A stretch of 64,000 nucleotides of DNA, taken from positions 1,178,001-1,242,000 of the forward strand of contig CAWCZF010000006.1 of the NCBI GenBank assembly GCA_963799975.1, written 5' to 3'. A program made the translations under genes and the position numbers. A model generated the notes under the pieces. The model ran no database searches and had not been told where the DNA came from. It saw nothing but the letters and a program-made list of their open reading frames with translations. Shown here piece by piece: positions 45,201 to 53,170 of this stretch (positions are counted from its first letter, which is position 1; every line of letters starts with the position of its first letter). The stretch comes from Actinoallomurus sp963799975. Its GTDB lineage: Bacteria; Actinomycetota; Actinomycetes; Streptosporangiales; Streptosporangiaceae.

Positions 45201-46816
45201 CGAAAGGGCGGGACGACCGGATCCGTACCGTGGCCCGCGGCGGATCCGCCGGGATGCGTGACCGGGCCCGTACGGCCAGGCCACGCGACCGGCTCGGTCC
45301 CCGCCGCTGTCCCGGCGAGCCGTACGGGCGCCGTACCGGTCCCCTCACCCGCCATCCCGGGCCCGGGATCGCCGGCGGACGTCTCACGGAACACCCCGCC
45401 GGCAGCCGGCGGATCGCCGATCACGTCGCGTACGCCTCCCGCGGGCGCTCGCGGATCACCGGAGCGTACGGCCGGGTCATCCGGCGCAGGGGCGGTGTCG
45501 CCGGTACGGTCTGCGAACCGCAGGAGGACCGCGCCGTCGTCGCCCAGGGCCGGCCCTCCGCCGCGCGAGGTGGGCTTGAAGGCACCCATGACCTCGCCGT
45601 TGAGGGCCATGCCTCCGGCCATGAACAGGTCCTTGCCCCAGTTGACGTGCCCGTCGCCCGAGGACGCCTCCAGGCTCACGTTGACGCCGGCGCCCAGGGC
45701 GGTGTTGGTCACGAGCCGGCCGCGCATCGTGCCGGCCAGGAAGGTGGCGACCGGGTTGCCGCGCTTCCCGCCGAAGCCGAGCACGTGGTGCACCGCGCCC
45801 ATGGCGCCGCCGGTGGCGAAGGCCAGGCCGGCGGACTCGCCGAAGGAGGCCCAGTCGATGCCGTCCTGCAGGCCGAAGTCCTCGCGTACCCGCTGGCCGA
45901 CGAGGTTCAGCCCGCCGACGTACACGGCACCCGCCAAGCCCGCGCGCATCTCGGCGCTCAGCAGGACGCGCCGCAGGACGGTCCCCACCGCCCGGCCGAC
46001 GACCTCCTCGAGGATCCTGCCGGCGGGAGTGAGCCAGGAGACCGCCCACAGTGCGGCGACGAAGATAGCCCCCCACAGGACCTGCGCCTGCGCGGCCCTG
46101 ATCTCCCGGCCCATGTACCGGCAGAACTCCGCGAGGTCCCGGCAGCCACGCGCGGCGTCCACGAGATGCCCGCCGCCACCGCTCGTGAGCTTGGCGAAGG
46201 ACGTCGCGAACGCCTGGATACCAGCGCCGATGTTGGTCCCGGTGATCGCCTGCCCGTGCCGCGTGGCGACGCCTGTGACGTCGTCGGCGACGCCGCCCAG
46301 TTCGTCGAAGGCGACCGCGAGCTGCGCCATGCCGTCGGCGTCACCGCGCGGCCACGCGCACATGAGGACCATCTCCTGCAGCCACGCCAGCATCTGGACC
46401 ACAAGCAGGGGCGGCGGAACACTCCGGACCAGCGAGTCCGTCACCCCGACCGGCGGCAGCGCGTAGTCGCCGGGCGTGTCGTCCAGTCGCCAGGCGGCCG
46501 CCCCGCCGTCGCCGTTCTCCGCGGCCGCGTACGTCTGGGCCATCCGGACGCCGCCCACGGCATGGCCGCGCAGCGCGAACGCGAGATGCCCCATCGCGTC
46601 CAGCAGCCCATCCCGCGCCTGCCGAAAACCGATCGAGCCGCCGCAGCCGTTGAAGAACGCCTGGCCCAGGTCATCGTCGCCCCACACGCAGCCGAGCGCG
46701 TTCAGCCGGTCGACGCACGTCGTCAGGCCGGTCCCGAGCCTCCGCCCCGCGTCATCGATCCCCCGCGCCGACACGGCGATCCGAGCCGGGGTGACGTCCA
46801 TCTGCCGACCGGCCAC
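42218..46816 (-). CDS. Giant polymorphic toxin: WXG100/CpnT-like N-terminus, FHA domain, helical repeats, ADP-ribosyltransferase C-terminus
   Basis: 1,532 residues from a GTG with GAGAGG 7 nt upstream; an ATG five codons later is the alternative. Visible modules: a WXG100-like helical hairpin (about 12-102, W45-G46); a second CpnT-type module (about 130-245, W155-P-R-G-D159); a hydrophobic helix (246-263); a Gly/Pro-rich linker; a complete FHA domain (about 703-800, with G723-R724, S736, H739, N759-G760); four helical repeats (about 853-898, 1030-1075, 1158-1202, 1254-1299); and a C-terminal domain from about 1385 with R1405-G-D1407, CTTR at 1434-1437 and Q1473-D-E1475, beside DAPGGYDI. The last set parallels pierisin/Scabin guanine ADP-ribosyltransferases. 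The N-terminus suggests type VII (ESX) export. No immunity gene is adjacent. Function is inferred from domains. Confidence 0.82.
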   Translation of the reverse strand: MAGRQMDVTPARIAVSARGIDDAGRRLGTGLTTCVDRLNALGCVWGDDDLGQAFFNGCGGSIGFRQARDGLLDAMGHLAFALRGHAVGGVRMAQTYAAAENGDGGAAAWRLDDTPGDYALPPVGVTDSLVRSVPPPLLVVQMLAWLQEMVLMCAWPRGDADGMAQLAVAFDELGGVADDVTGVATRHGQAITGTNIGAGIQAFATSFAKLTSGGGGHLVDAARGCRDLAEFCRYMGREIRAAQAQVLWGAIFVAALWAVSWLTPAGRILEEVVGRAVGTVLRRVLLSAEMRAGLAGAVYVGGLNLVGQRVREDFGLQDGIDWASFGESAGLAFATGGAMGAVHHVLGFGGKRGNPVATFLAGTMRGRLVTNTALGAGVNVSLEASSGDGHVNWGKDLFMAGGMALNGEVMGAFKPTSRGGGPALGDDGAVLLRFADRTGDTAPAPDDPAVRSGDPRAPAGGVRDVIGDPPAAGGVFRETSAGDPGPGMAGEGTGTAPVRLAGTAAGTEPVAWPGRTGPVTHPGGSAAGHGTDPVVPPFRPEGEAFGSPLGEPGVPVPQRGGEPVARLERPPGARLADRGGSGVRPEDEPDALAGRPADPRPHVADLAGHPDELVVPGHSPAGETPAPYSPVVVEHARENLQKLIAELEEHRQALVSDADLASAVLHHHHPDPEVAALDAAIAGKRRELDALGTTAPPPVEVRVAIEGSAETLRVAPGERVVLGRRNDPSVTDQRVSRTHAEFGVDADGRPWIRDLGSINGTVVNHRRIGPGDPAHYLHSGDVVTLGGYTHLDFAVSHPEPGPGEALLFGRRVAERYGLVMVADSDARDFFHAYTEIIGPGESRPTGSDGPLTDLAREVIGREASFVDLLNLHNRAVELGYEPHRAHDRGELLDILRSASDPPTDDDMARAGHRLGRAGGMAPLTDREASGLGMVHNHLTHGAEPDAAGYRRLVEVAHAAGFGDWSAHAAGHGARADRDAVLEMVRLVGNHDRFIIHNARRMAEDLRGIRGFGDPAPGSERFPAHSPASEALAREVLGPDATVADLRDLERGAREMAYRPAVARTHGELVDLLKLAHHDLTGFRSDQERQAFKQTQRLFRIPERDDDTARIVSAMMGEADVFAQERLESAARSGRLGGAAFDDVRYTRLDPDDASLYDLAGRVRPGLEVRDMIELYRYAEETGFHGAHDREDLLKALRRADAALAPDDLIARRVAENLRIDRADAGMLRDLMRAADPAGARRPTLPRAVAHLNWLANQVRPGLPVSDLLADYRYLLGGARNHPGDRAGLIDALRGADRALHPPSERTEPTSALRTLPNVHVDARFVRDDAGPVERWPLSAGTPPTGPIDFTAASGRPLATLREHLEFFHDSEEAPEYWGDGFTTNGGPQIRPLEVGWRLDRKALFRGDGRSADIVFTEGFGMPERGYGSNRELICTTRSVDTAMEFAIMFGRKDGDLWVYVLDAPGGYDIGGGQDEVKFLGGVDRRHIAGALRFPHGLPMRLDSLYDGRDLFRNRPQDQAEWVPNPYYDPSAR

Positions 46817-46899
46817 TCCGTCCCTCTCTCGCCACAGCCTGTACTTCCAGAACACCTGCCACATGAGCCCCGCACAGCAGGCCGGTGGAAGAAGCCGCA

Positions 46900-46932
46900 G
46901 GCTGGTAAGGCCAGCCTTAGTGAGGCAGCTAA
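46900..46932. promoter_or_regulatory. Inverted-repeat cluster, iron-box-like, between toxin and sufR
   Basis: TAAGGC-CA-GCCTTA (46906-46919) is a perfect 6-2-6 inverted repeat inside a hairpin GGCTGG/CCAGCC (46900-46905 with 46911-46916). From 46906 it matches 12 of 19 positions of the DtxR/IdeR/DmdR consensus TWAGGTTAGSCTAACCTWA. TTAG/CTAA arms extend to 46932. Binding by an iron regulator is a weak inference. Confidence 0.35.
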
Positions 46933-46967
46933 CCCTGTTCCGTTTGTGCAGCGGGAAGGAATTAGGC

Positions 46968-46983
46968 CACACTGATGTTGTGA
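46968..46983 (+). promoter_or_regulatory. sufR promoter with SufR operator
   Basis: ACACT-GATGT-TGTGA (46969-46983) is an exact fit to the ACACT-N5-TGTGA motif I recall for Mycobacterium tuberculosis SufR. It overlaps a -10-like CACACT (46968-46973) placed 6 nt before the GTG, with TTGTGC (46944-46949) 18 bp upstream as a weak -35. Autorepression is the likely role. Confidence 0.65.
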
Positions 46984-47735
46984 AATACATGACCGAGACG
47001 AGGAGCACCGCGCCGGCGTCCGCCGGCGTGCCCGCGTTCGGTCCGAGTCATGTCGATCGTACGACGCGCGCCCGGGTGGCACGCCTGATTCTTGAACATG
47101 GTCCCATCAGCGCCTCGGCGCTCGGACAGCGGCTCGGGCTGACCCCCGCGGCCGTACGCCGCCACCTCGACCACCTCCTCGCCGAGGAGATGATCGAAGT
47201 GCGCCGGAGCCGCCCCCAGAGCACGCGTGGGCGCGGGCGTCCGGCGAAGCTGTTCGTCATCACCGACGACGGCCGCAGCGCGTTCGAGCACGCCTACGAC
47301 GACCTCGCGACCAGCGCTCTGGCGTTCCTCGCCGAGCGGCTCGGCGAGGAGGCCGTCGCGGAGTTCTCCCGTCGCCAACTCGGCGACCTGGAGGCGCGCT
47401 ATGGTGCGGCGATACGCGCAGTGCCCCCGCAGCAGCGGGTGCGCGCGCTGGCCGAGGCGCTGTCGGCGGACGGCTATGCCGCCGCGGCCGGCACGGCTCC
47501 GGCCGGCGGGCAGCAGCTCTGCCAGCACCACTGCCCCGTGGCACACGTGGCGGCACGCTTCCCGCAGCTCTGCGAGGCCGAGACCGCCGCTTTCTCGCGG
47601 CTGCTCGACGTCCCCGTGCAGCGGCTGGCGACCATCGCCCACGGCGACGGGGTGTGCACGACCCACGTGACCGCACGTGAACTGACCGAGAAGAATAACG
47701 ACGACAAGCAAAAGTCCGGAGGCGCCTCCGTATGA
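46980..47735 (+). CDS. sufR: Iron-sulfur cluster regulator SufR
   Basis: A 251-residue winged-helix repressor of the suf operon that loses repression when its Fe-S cluster is absent or damaged. The HTH is at about 35-75 (SASALGQRLGLTPAAVRRHL), and a C-terminal cluster site has C181, C185 and C198 (C-X3-C-X12-C). The GTG appears leaderless and overlaps the SufR-type operator; ATG 46989 is an alternative. The stop overlaps the sufB start (ATGA). Confidence 0.93.
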   Translation: MKYMTETRSTAPASAGVPAFGPSHVDRTTRARVARLILEHGPISASALGQRLGLTPAAVRRHLDHLLAEEMIEVRRSRPQSTRGRGRPAKLFVITDDGRSAFEHAYDDLATSALAFLAERLGEEAVAEFSRRQLGDLEARYGAAIRAVPPQQRVRALAEALSADGYAAAAGTAPAGGQQLCQHHCPVAHVAARFPQLCEAETAAFSRLLDVPVQRLATIAHGDGVCTTHVTARELTEKNNDDKQKSGGASV

Positions 47736-49144
47736 CTACGGCAGCCCATCCCGAGCTCGAAGGGCTCGGAAAATACAAGTTCGGCTGGGCCGATTCCGAC
47801 GTGGCCGGTGCGTCGGCGCGCCGCGGGTTGTCCGAGGAGGTCGTCCGCGACATCTCGGCGAAGAAGAGCGAACCCGAGTGGATGCTCGACCTTCGCCTGA
47901 AGGGCCTGCGCCTGTTCGGCAAGAAGCCGATGCCGACGTGGGGCGCCGACCTCACCGGGATCGACTTCGAGAACATCAAGTACTTCGTCCGTTCGACGGA
48001 GAAGCAGGCCGCGTCCTGGGACGAACTCCCGGCCGACATCAAGAACACCTATGACAAGCTCGGCATCCCCGAGGCCGAGAAGCAGCGCCTGATCGCCGGC
48101 GTCGCGGCCCAGTACGAGTCCGAGGTCGTCTACCACCAGATCCGCGAGGACCTGGAGCAGCAGGGCGTGCTCTTCCTCGACACCGACACCGGCCTGCGCG
48201 AGCACCCGGAGATCTTCCAGGAGTACTTCGGGTCGGTCATCCCGGTCGGCGACAACAAGTTCGCCTCGCTCAACTCCGCGGTCTGGTCGGGCGGCTCGTT
48301 CATCTACGTGCCGCCGGGCGTCAACGTCGAGATCCCGCTCCAGGCCTACTTCCGGATCAACACCGAGAACATGGGCCAGTTCGAGCGGACCCTGATCATC
48401 GTCGACGAGGGCGCGTACGTGCACTACGTCGAGGGTTGCACCGCGCCGATCTACAAGTCCGACTCACTGCACTCCGCGGTCGTGGAGATCGTCGTGAAGA
48501 AGGACGCCCGCTGCCGCTACACGACCATCCAGAACTGGTCGAACAACGTCTACAACCTCGTGACCAAGCGCGCCGTCTGCTACGAGGGCGCGACGATGGA
48601 GTGGGTCGATGGCAACATCGGCTCCAAGGTCACCATGAAGTACCCCGCGATCTACCTCATGGGCGAGCACGCCAAGGGCGAGACGCTGTCCATCGCCTTC
48701 GCGGGCGAGGGCCAGCACCAGGACGCCGGCGCCAAGATGGTGCACAACGCGCCCAACACCTCCTCGACGATCATCTCCAAGTCGGTGGCGCGCGGCGGCG
48801 GCCGCACGAGCTACCGCGGCCTGGTCCAGGTGCAGGAGGGCGCCGAGCACTCCAAGTCCACGGTCAAGTGCGACGCGCTGCTGGTCGACCAGATCAGCCG
48901 CTCCGACACCTATCCCTATGTCGACGTGCGCGAGGACGACGTCGAGATGGGCCACGAGGCGACCGTCTCCAAGGTCTCCGACACTCAGCTCTTCTACCTC
49001 ATGAGCCGCGGGCTCACCGAGGACGAGGCCATGGCGATGATCGTGCGCGGCTTCGTCGAGCCGATCGCGCGCGAGCTGCCGATGGAGTACGCCCTCGAGC
49101 TCAACCGCCTGATCGAGCTGCAGATGGAAGGGGCCGTCGGCTGA
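47732..49144 (+). CDS. sufB: Fe-S cluster assembly protein SufB
   Basis: 470-residue scaffold subunit of the SufBC2D complex on which new Fe-S clusters form. The beta-helix core with repeated segments such as FERTLIIVDEGAYVHYVEGC and the C-terminal DVEMGHEATVSKVS are typical, including a conserved Cys in the VEGC segment. The ATG overlaps the sufR stop by 4 nt, so translation is coupled. Confidence 0.97.
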   Translation: MTTAAHPELEGLGKYKFGWADSDVAGASARRGLSEEVVRDISAKKSEPEWMLDLRLKGLRLFGKKPMPTWGADLTGIDFENIKYFVRSTEKQAASWDELPADIKNTYDKLGIPEAEKQRLIAGVAAQYESEVVYHQIREDLEQQGVLFLDTDTGLREHPEIFQEYFGSVIPVGDNKFASLNSAVWSGGSFIYVPPGVNVEIPLQAYFRINTENMGQFERTLIIVDEGAYVHYVEGCTAPIYKSDSLHSAVVEIVVKKDARCRYTTIQNWSNNVYNLVTKRAVCYEGATMEWVDGNIGSKVTMKYPAIYLMGEHAKGETLSIAFAGEGQHQDAGAKMVHNAPNTSSTIISKSVARGGGRTSYRGLVQVQEGAEHSKSTVKCDALLVDQISRSDTYPYVDVREDDVEMGHEATVSKVSDTQLFYLMSRGLTEDEAMAMIVRGFVEPIARELPMEYALELNRLIELQMEGAVG

Positions 49145-50283
49145 TGGCAGTGCGGACCAAGCCGCGGGGCGCGACCTCTGAGCGCCCGCGCGGCACCCTT
49201 CACGAGCGCGCGTCCTACGACGTCGCCGACTTCCCGGTCCCGGGCGGCCGGGAGGAAGAGTGGCGGTTCACGCCGCTGCGCCGCCTGCGTGACCTGCACA
49301 AGGGCGCGGAGGCGGACGGCAAGGTCGTGGTCGGTGTCGACGCACCGCCCGAGGTGACCGTCGAGACCGTCGCGCGTACGGACGAGCGCCTGGGCAAGGC
49401 GTACGTCCCCGCCGACCGGGTGAGCGCGCAGGCGTACGCCTCGTTCGCCCAGGCGACCGTGGTCACGGTGCCCAAGGAGGTCATCGCTTCCGCGCCGACC
49501 GTCGTGTCGCTGCGCGGCGAGGGCGGCGTCGCCTACGGCCACACGACCGTGATCCTCGAGCCGTACTCCCAGGCCACCGTGGTGCTCGACCACACCGGCA
49601 CGGCGACCTACGCCGACAACGTCGAGTTCGTGGTCGGCGACGGCGCCGCGCTGTCCGTCTTCAGCCTGCAGAACTGGGCCGACGACGCGGTGCACCTGTC
49701 ACACCAGCACGCACGGCTCGGCCGTGACGCCAGGTACAAGAGCTTCACCGTGAGCCTCGGCGGCAGCGTGGTGCGCATCGCCCCGTCGGTGTCCTACGGC
49801 GCGCCGGGCGGCGACGCCGAGCTGTACGGCCTCTACTTCGTGGACGCGGACCAGCACCTGGAGCACCGGCTGCTGGTGGATCACACGCAGCCCCACTGCC
49901 GCAGCCGCGTCGACTACCGCGGCGCGTTGCAGGACGAGGGCGCGCACGCCGTCTGGATCGGCGACGTGATCATCCGTGCCGAGGCCGAGGGCACCGACAC
50001 GTACGAGCTGAACCGCAACCTCGTCCTCACCGACGGCACGCGGGTCGACTCGGTGCCGAACCTGGAGATCCTCACCGGCGAGGTCGCCGGCGCGGGCCAC
50101 GCCTCGGCGTCGGGCCGCCTGGACGACCAGCACCTGTTCTACCTCCAGGCACGCGGCATCCCCCGCGACCTCGCCCGGCGCATGGTCGTGCGCGGCTTCC
50201 TCGGCCAGCTCGTGGACAAGATCGACCTCCCTGAGCTGCGTGAGCAGGTGCGTAACGCGATCGACGAGGAGCTGGAACGTTGA
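49144..50283 (+). CDS. sufD: Fe-S cluster assembly protein SufD
   Basis: 379-residue partner of SufB and SufC in cluster assembly. The N-terminal EEEWRFTPLRRL motif, the beta-helix core and the C-terminal segment GHASASGRLDDQHLFYLQARG with its conserved His are present. The ATG overlaps the sufB stop by one base (TGATG). Confidence 0.96.
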   Translation: MAVRTKPRGATSERPRGTLHERASYDVADFPVPGGREEEWRFTPLRRLRDLHKGAEADGKVVVGVDAPPEVTVETVARTDERLGKAYVPADRVSAQAYASFAQATVVTVPKEVIASAPTVVSLRGEGGVAYGHTTVILEPYSQATVVLDHTGTATYADNVEFVVGDGAALSVFSLQNWADDAVHLSHQHARLGRDARYKSFTVSLGGSVVRIAPSVSYGAPGGDAELYGLYFVDADQHLEHRLLVDHTQPHCRSRVDYRGALQDEGAHAVWIGDVIIRAEAEGTDTYELNRNLVLTDGTRVDSVPNLEILTGEVAGAGHASASGRLDDQHLFYLQARGIPRDLARRMVVRGFLGQLVDKIDLPELREQVRNAIDEELER

Positions 50284-50594
50284 GTTTCGTCAAGGTCTGC
50301 GCGCTCGCGGACGTGCCTGACGAGGGAGCGGTGACCGTTGAGATCGAGGACACGCCGGTCGCCGTCGTACGCGTCGGGGAGGAGCTCTTCGCCCTGCGCG
50401 ACCTGTGCTCGCACGCCGAGGTGCCGCTCAGCGAGGGCGAGGTGTACGGCAACACGATCGAGTGCTGGCTGCACGGCTCGTGCTTTGACCTGCGTACCGG
50501 CAAGCCCACCAACCCGCCGGCCACCCAGCCGGTGCCCACATACCGAGTGAAGATCGAGGGCGACGACGTCTACGTGTCGCTCAAGGAGTCCTGA
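50280..50594 (+). CDS. Rieske-type ferredoxin within the suf operon
   Basis: A 104-residue soluble Rieske [2Fe-2S] protein with ligands C43/H45 and C62/H65 (CSHAEVPL and CWLHGSC); it lacks the disulfide pair of respiratory Rieske proteins, like dioxygenase ferredoxins. It starts at a TTG that overlaps the sufD stop (TTGA). This gene is a standard member of actinobacterial suf operons and probably supplies electrons for assembly; the exact role is unsettled. Confidence 0.9.
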   Translation: MSFVKVCALADVPDEGAVTVEIEDTPVAVVRVGEELFALRDLCSHAEVPLSEGEVYGNTIECWLHGSCFDLRTGKPTNPPATQPVPTYRVKIEGDDVYVSLKES

Positions 50595-50597
50595 TAC

Positions 50598-51350
50598 ATG
50601 GCCACGCTTGAGATCCGCGACCTGCACGTCTCCGTCGAGGACAAGGAGATCCTGCGGGGGGTCGACCTGACCGTGCGCGCGGGGGAGACTCACGCGATCA
50701 TGGGGCCGAACGGCTCCGGCAAGTCGACGCTCGCCTACGCCATCGCGGGGCACCCCAAGTACGACGTCACGAGCGGCGAGGTGCTGCTCGACGGCGAGAG
50801 CGTGCTGGAGATGACGGTCGACGAGCGCGCACGCGCCGGGCTGTTCCTCGCCATGCAGTACCCCGTCGAGGTGCCCGGCGTCTCGGTGTCGAACTTCCTG
50901 CGCACCGCCGTCACCGCCGTACGCGGCGAGGCGCCGAAGCTGCGCGACTTCGCCAAGGAGATGCGCGGCGCGATGGAGGGGTTGCAGATCGACCCCGCGT
51001 TCGCCCAGCGCAACCTCAACGAGGGCTTCTCCGGCGGTGAGAAGAAGCGCCACGAGATCCTCCAGCTGGAGATGCTCAAGCCGAAGGTCGCGGTGCTGGA
51101 CGAGACCGACTCCGGCCTCGACATCGACGCGCTCAAGGTCGTCTCCCAGGGCGTCAACCGGTTCCGCGAGGGCGGCGAGACGGGCGTGCTGCTCATCACC
51201 CACTACACGCGCATCCTGCGTTACGTGCAGCCCGACTTCGTGCACGTCTTCGCCGCCGGCCGCGTGGTGGAGGAGGGCGGCTCGGAGCTGGCCGACCTGC
51301 TGGAGAGCGAAGGCTACGAGAAGTTCACGAAGGCGGGCGCATCCGGGTGA
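50598..51350 (+). CDS. sufC: Fe-S cluster assembly ATPase SufC
   Basis: 250-residue ABC-type ATPase that drives conformational change in SufBCD. Walker A is GPNGSGKST, the signature is FSGGEKKRHEILQ, and Walker B is VAVLDETDSGLDID, all in the SufC-specific form. It lies 3 bp after the Rieske gene and overlaps sufS by 4 nt. Confidence 0.97.
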   Translation: MATLEIRDLHVSVEDKEILRGVDLTVRAGETHAIMGPNGSGKSTLAYAIAGHPKYDVTSGEVLLDGESVLEMTVDERARAGLFLAMQYPVEVPGVSVSNFLRTAVTAVRGEAPKLRDFAKEMRGAMEGLQIDPAFAQRNLNEGFSGGEKKRHEILQLEMLKPKVAVLDETDSGLDIDALKVVSQGVNRFREGGETGVLLITHYTRILRYVQPDFVHVFAAGRVVEEGGSELADLLESEGYEKFTKAGASG

Positions 51351-52627
51351 GCATCGACGTCGGACAGATCCGCAAGGACTTCCCGATCCTGACGCGCACC
51401 GTACGCGACGGGCGGCCGCTGGCCTACCTCGACAGCGCGAACACCTCGCAAAAGCCGCTCCAGGTGATCGACGCGATCGAGGAGTTCTACTCCCGGCACA
51501 ACGCCAACATCCACCGGGCGACGCACCAGCTCGGTGAGGAGGCGACCGAGGCGTACGAGGGCGCGCGCATCAAGGTGGCCGGCTTCATCGGCGCGCCGAA
51601 CGAGTCCGAGGTGATCTTCACCAAGAACATCTCCGAGGGCATCAACCTCGTCGCGTACGCCATGGGCAACGCCGCCATCGCGGGCGGCGCGGCCGAGCGG
51701 TTCCGCGTCGGCCCGGGCGATGAGATCGTCATCACCGAGATGGAGCACCACTCCAACATCGTGCCGTGGCAGATGCTCGCCCAGCGCACGGGTGCGACGC
51801 TCCGCTGGTTCGGCGTCACCGACGACGGCCGGCTGGACCTGGCGAACATCGACGAGCTGCTCACCGAGCGCACCAAGATCGTCGCGGTGACGCACCAGTC
51901 GAACGTCCTCGGCACCGTCAACCCCATACGCGAGATCGCCGCCAAGGCGCACGCGGTCGGCGCGCTGGTGCTCGTCGACGGCGCGCAGGCGGTGCCGCAG
52001 ATGCCGGTGGACGTGAGCGACCTGAGCGCCGACTTCTACGGCTTCACCGCGCACAAGCTGTGCGGGCCGACCGGCATCGGCGTGCTGTGGGGGCGCGGCG
52101 AACTGCTGGAGGCGCTCCCGCCGTTCCTCGGCGGCGGCGAGATGATCGAGACCGTGGCGATGGAACGCTCGACCTACGCGCCGCCGCCGCACAAGTTCGA
52201 GGCCGGCACGATGCCGATCGCCGAGGCCGCGGGCCTGTCCGCCGCGATCGACTACCTCCGCGGGATCGGCATCGAGGAGATCCACGCCTACGAGCACGAG
52301 CTGCTGGAGTACGCGCTTGACCAGCTCCGTGAGGTCGACGGGCTGCGCCTGCTCGGCCCGGCCGAGGCCGAGGGGCGCGGCGGCGCCCTGTCGTTCACGC
52401 TCGACGGGCTGGACGGCCGGGAGATCCATCCGCACGACGTGAGTCAGGTCCTCGACGCGCACGGCGTGGCCGTACGCGCCGGGCACCACTGCGCGCGCCC
52501 GCTGCACCGGAGGTTCGGCCTCACGGCCAGCACGCGAGCGTCGCTTTACTTCTACAACACGCGCGGAGAGGTCGACGCCCTCGCCGACGGGCTGCGGCAG
52601 ACGCAGAAATTCTTCGGCACGGCCTGA
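51347..52627 (+). CDS. sufS: Cysteine desulfurase SufS
   Basis: 426-residue class II cysteine desulfurase that releases sulfur from cysteine as a persulfide. PLP is held by Lys237 (TAHKLCGPTG) and contacted by H134 and D211; the persulfide-bearing Cys382 lies in RAGHHCARPLHRR. The GTG overlaps the sufC stop (GTGA). Sulfur is passed to SufU, encoded next. Confidence 0.97.
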   Translation: MSIDVGQIRKDFPILTRTVRDGRPLAYLDSANTSQKPLQVIDAIEEFYSRHNANIHRATHQLGEEATEAYEGARIKVAGFIGAPNESEVIFTKNISEGINLVAYAMGNAAIAGGAAERFRVGPGDEIVITEMEHHSNIVPWQMLAQRTGATLRWFGVTDDGRLDLANIDELLTERTKIVAVTHQSNVLGTVNPIREIAAKAHAVGALVLVDGAQAVPQMPVDVSDLSADFYGFTAHKLCGPTGIGVLWGRGELLEALPPFLGGGEMIETVAMERSTYAPPPHKFEAGTMPIAEAAGLSAAIDYLRGIGIEEIHAYEHELLEYALDQLREVDGLRLLGPAEAEGRGGALSFTLDGLDGREIHPHDVSQVLDAHGVAVRAGHHCARPLHRRFGLTASTRASLYFYNTRGEVDALADGLRQTQKFFGTA

Positions 52628-52661
52628 CGTTGGCCCAGTGGGCCGCGAGAAGGGAACACGA

Positions 52662-53105
52662 ATGCAGCTCGAGTCGATGTACCAGGAGATCATCCTGGAC
52701 CACTACCGGAACCCGCGCCACAAGGGCCTGCGGGATCCATACGACGCCGAGGTGCATCACGTCAACCCGACCTGTGGCGATGAGGTGACCCTGCGCGTAC
52801 GCCTCGACGGCGACGACGTCGCGGACGTCTCCTATGACTCACTGGGCTGCTCGATCAGCCAGGCCAGCGCGTCGGTGATGACCGATCTGATCATCGGCCG
52901 GCCGGTCAAAGAGGCGATGAACACCGGTGATGAGTTCCTCAAGCTGATGCAGTCCAAGGGGCAGCTCGACCCGGACGAGGACGTCCTGGAGGACGCCGTC
53001 GCGTTCACGGGAGTGTCGAAGTATCCGGCGCGGATCAAATGCGCCCTTCTTGCCTGGATGGCGTGGAAGGACGCGACCGCGAAGGCCATGGAGGCCCAGG
53101 CATGA
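52662..53105 (+). CDS. sufU: Zinc-dependent sulfurtransferase SufU
   Basis: 147-residue SufU, which takes persulfide sulfur from SufS in Gram-positives. Zinc ligands C38, D40, C63 and C127 match the family. The ATG follows AGAAGGGA at 6 nt; an in-frame GTG at 52638 is less likely. Its stop overlaps an in-frame ATG of the next gene. Confidence 0.95.
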   Translation: MQLESMYQEIILDHYRNPRHKGLRDPYDAEVHHVNPTCGDEVTLRVRLDGDDVADVSYDSLGCSISQASASVMTDLIIGRPVKEAMNTGDEFLKLMQSKGQLDPDEDVLEDAVAFTGVSKYPARIKCALLAWMAWKDATAKAMEAQA

Positions 53106-53170
53106 GTGAGCCGAGCGAAGCAGTGGTCCAGCACGACGCGCACGGCCGCTCATCCGACGAAGGAGGACTC

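Noticed and set aside
46906..46924. A true IdeR/DmdR iron box
   Set aside because: Only 12 of 19 consensus positions match, so I list it as iron-box-like rather than as a firm operator.
43622..46975. A 1,117-codon plus-strand ORF opposite the toxin gene
   Set aside because: It is an antisense shadow caused by the high GC of the third codon positions; the product is Arg/Gly/Val-rich without domains, while the minus strand encodes clear domains.
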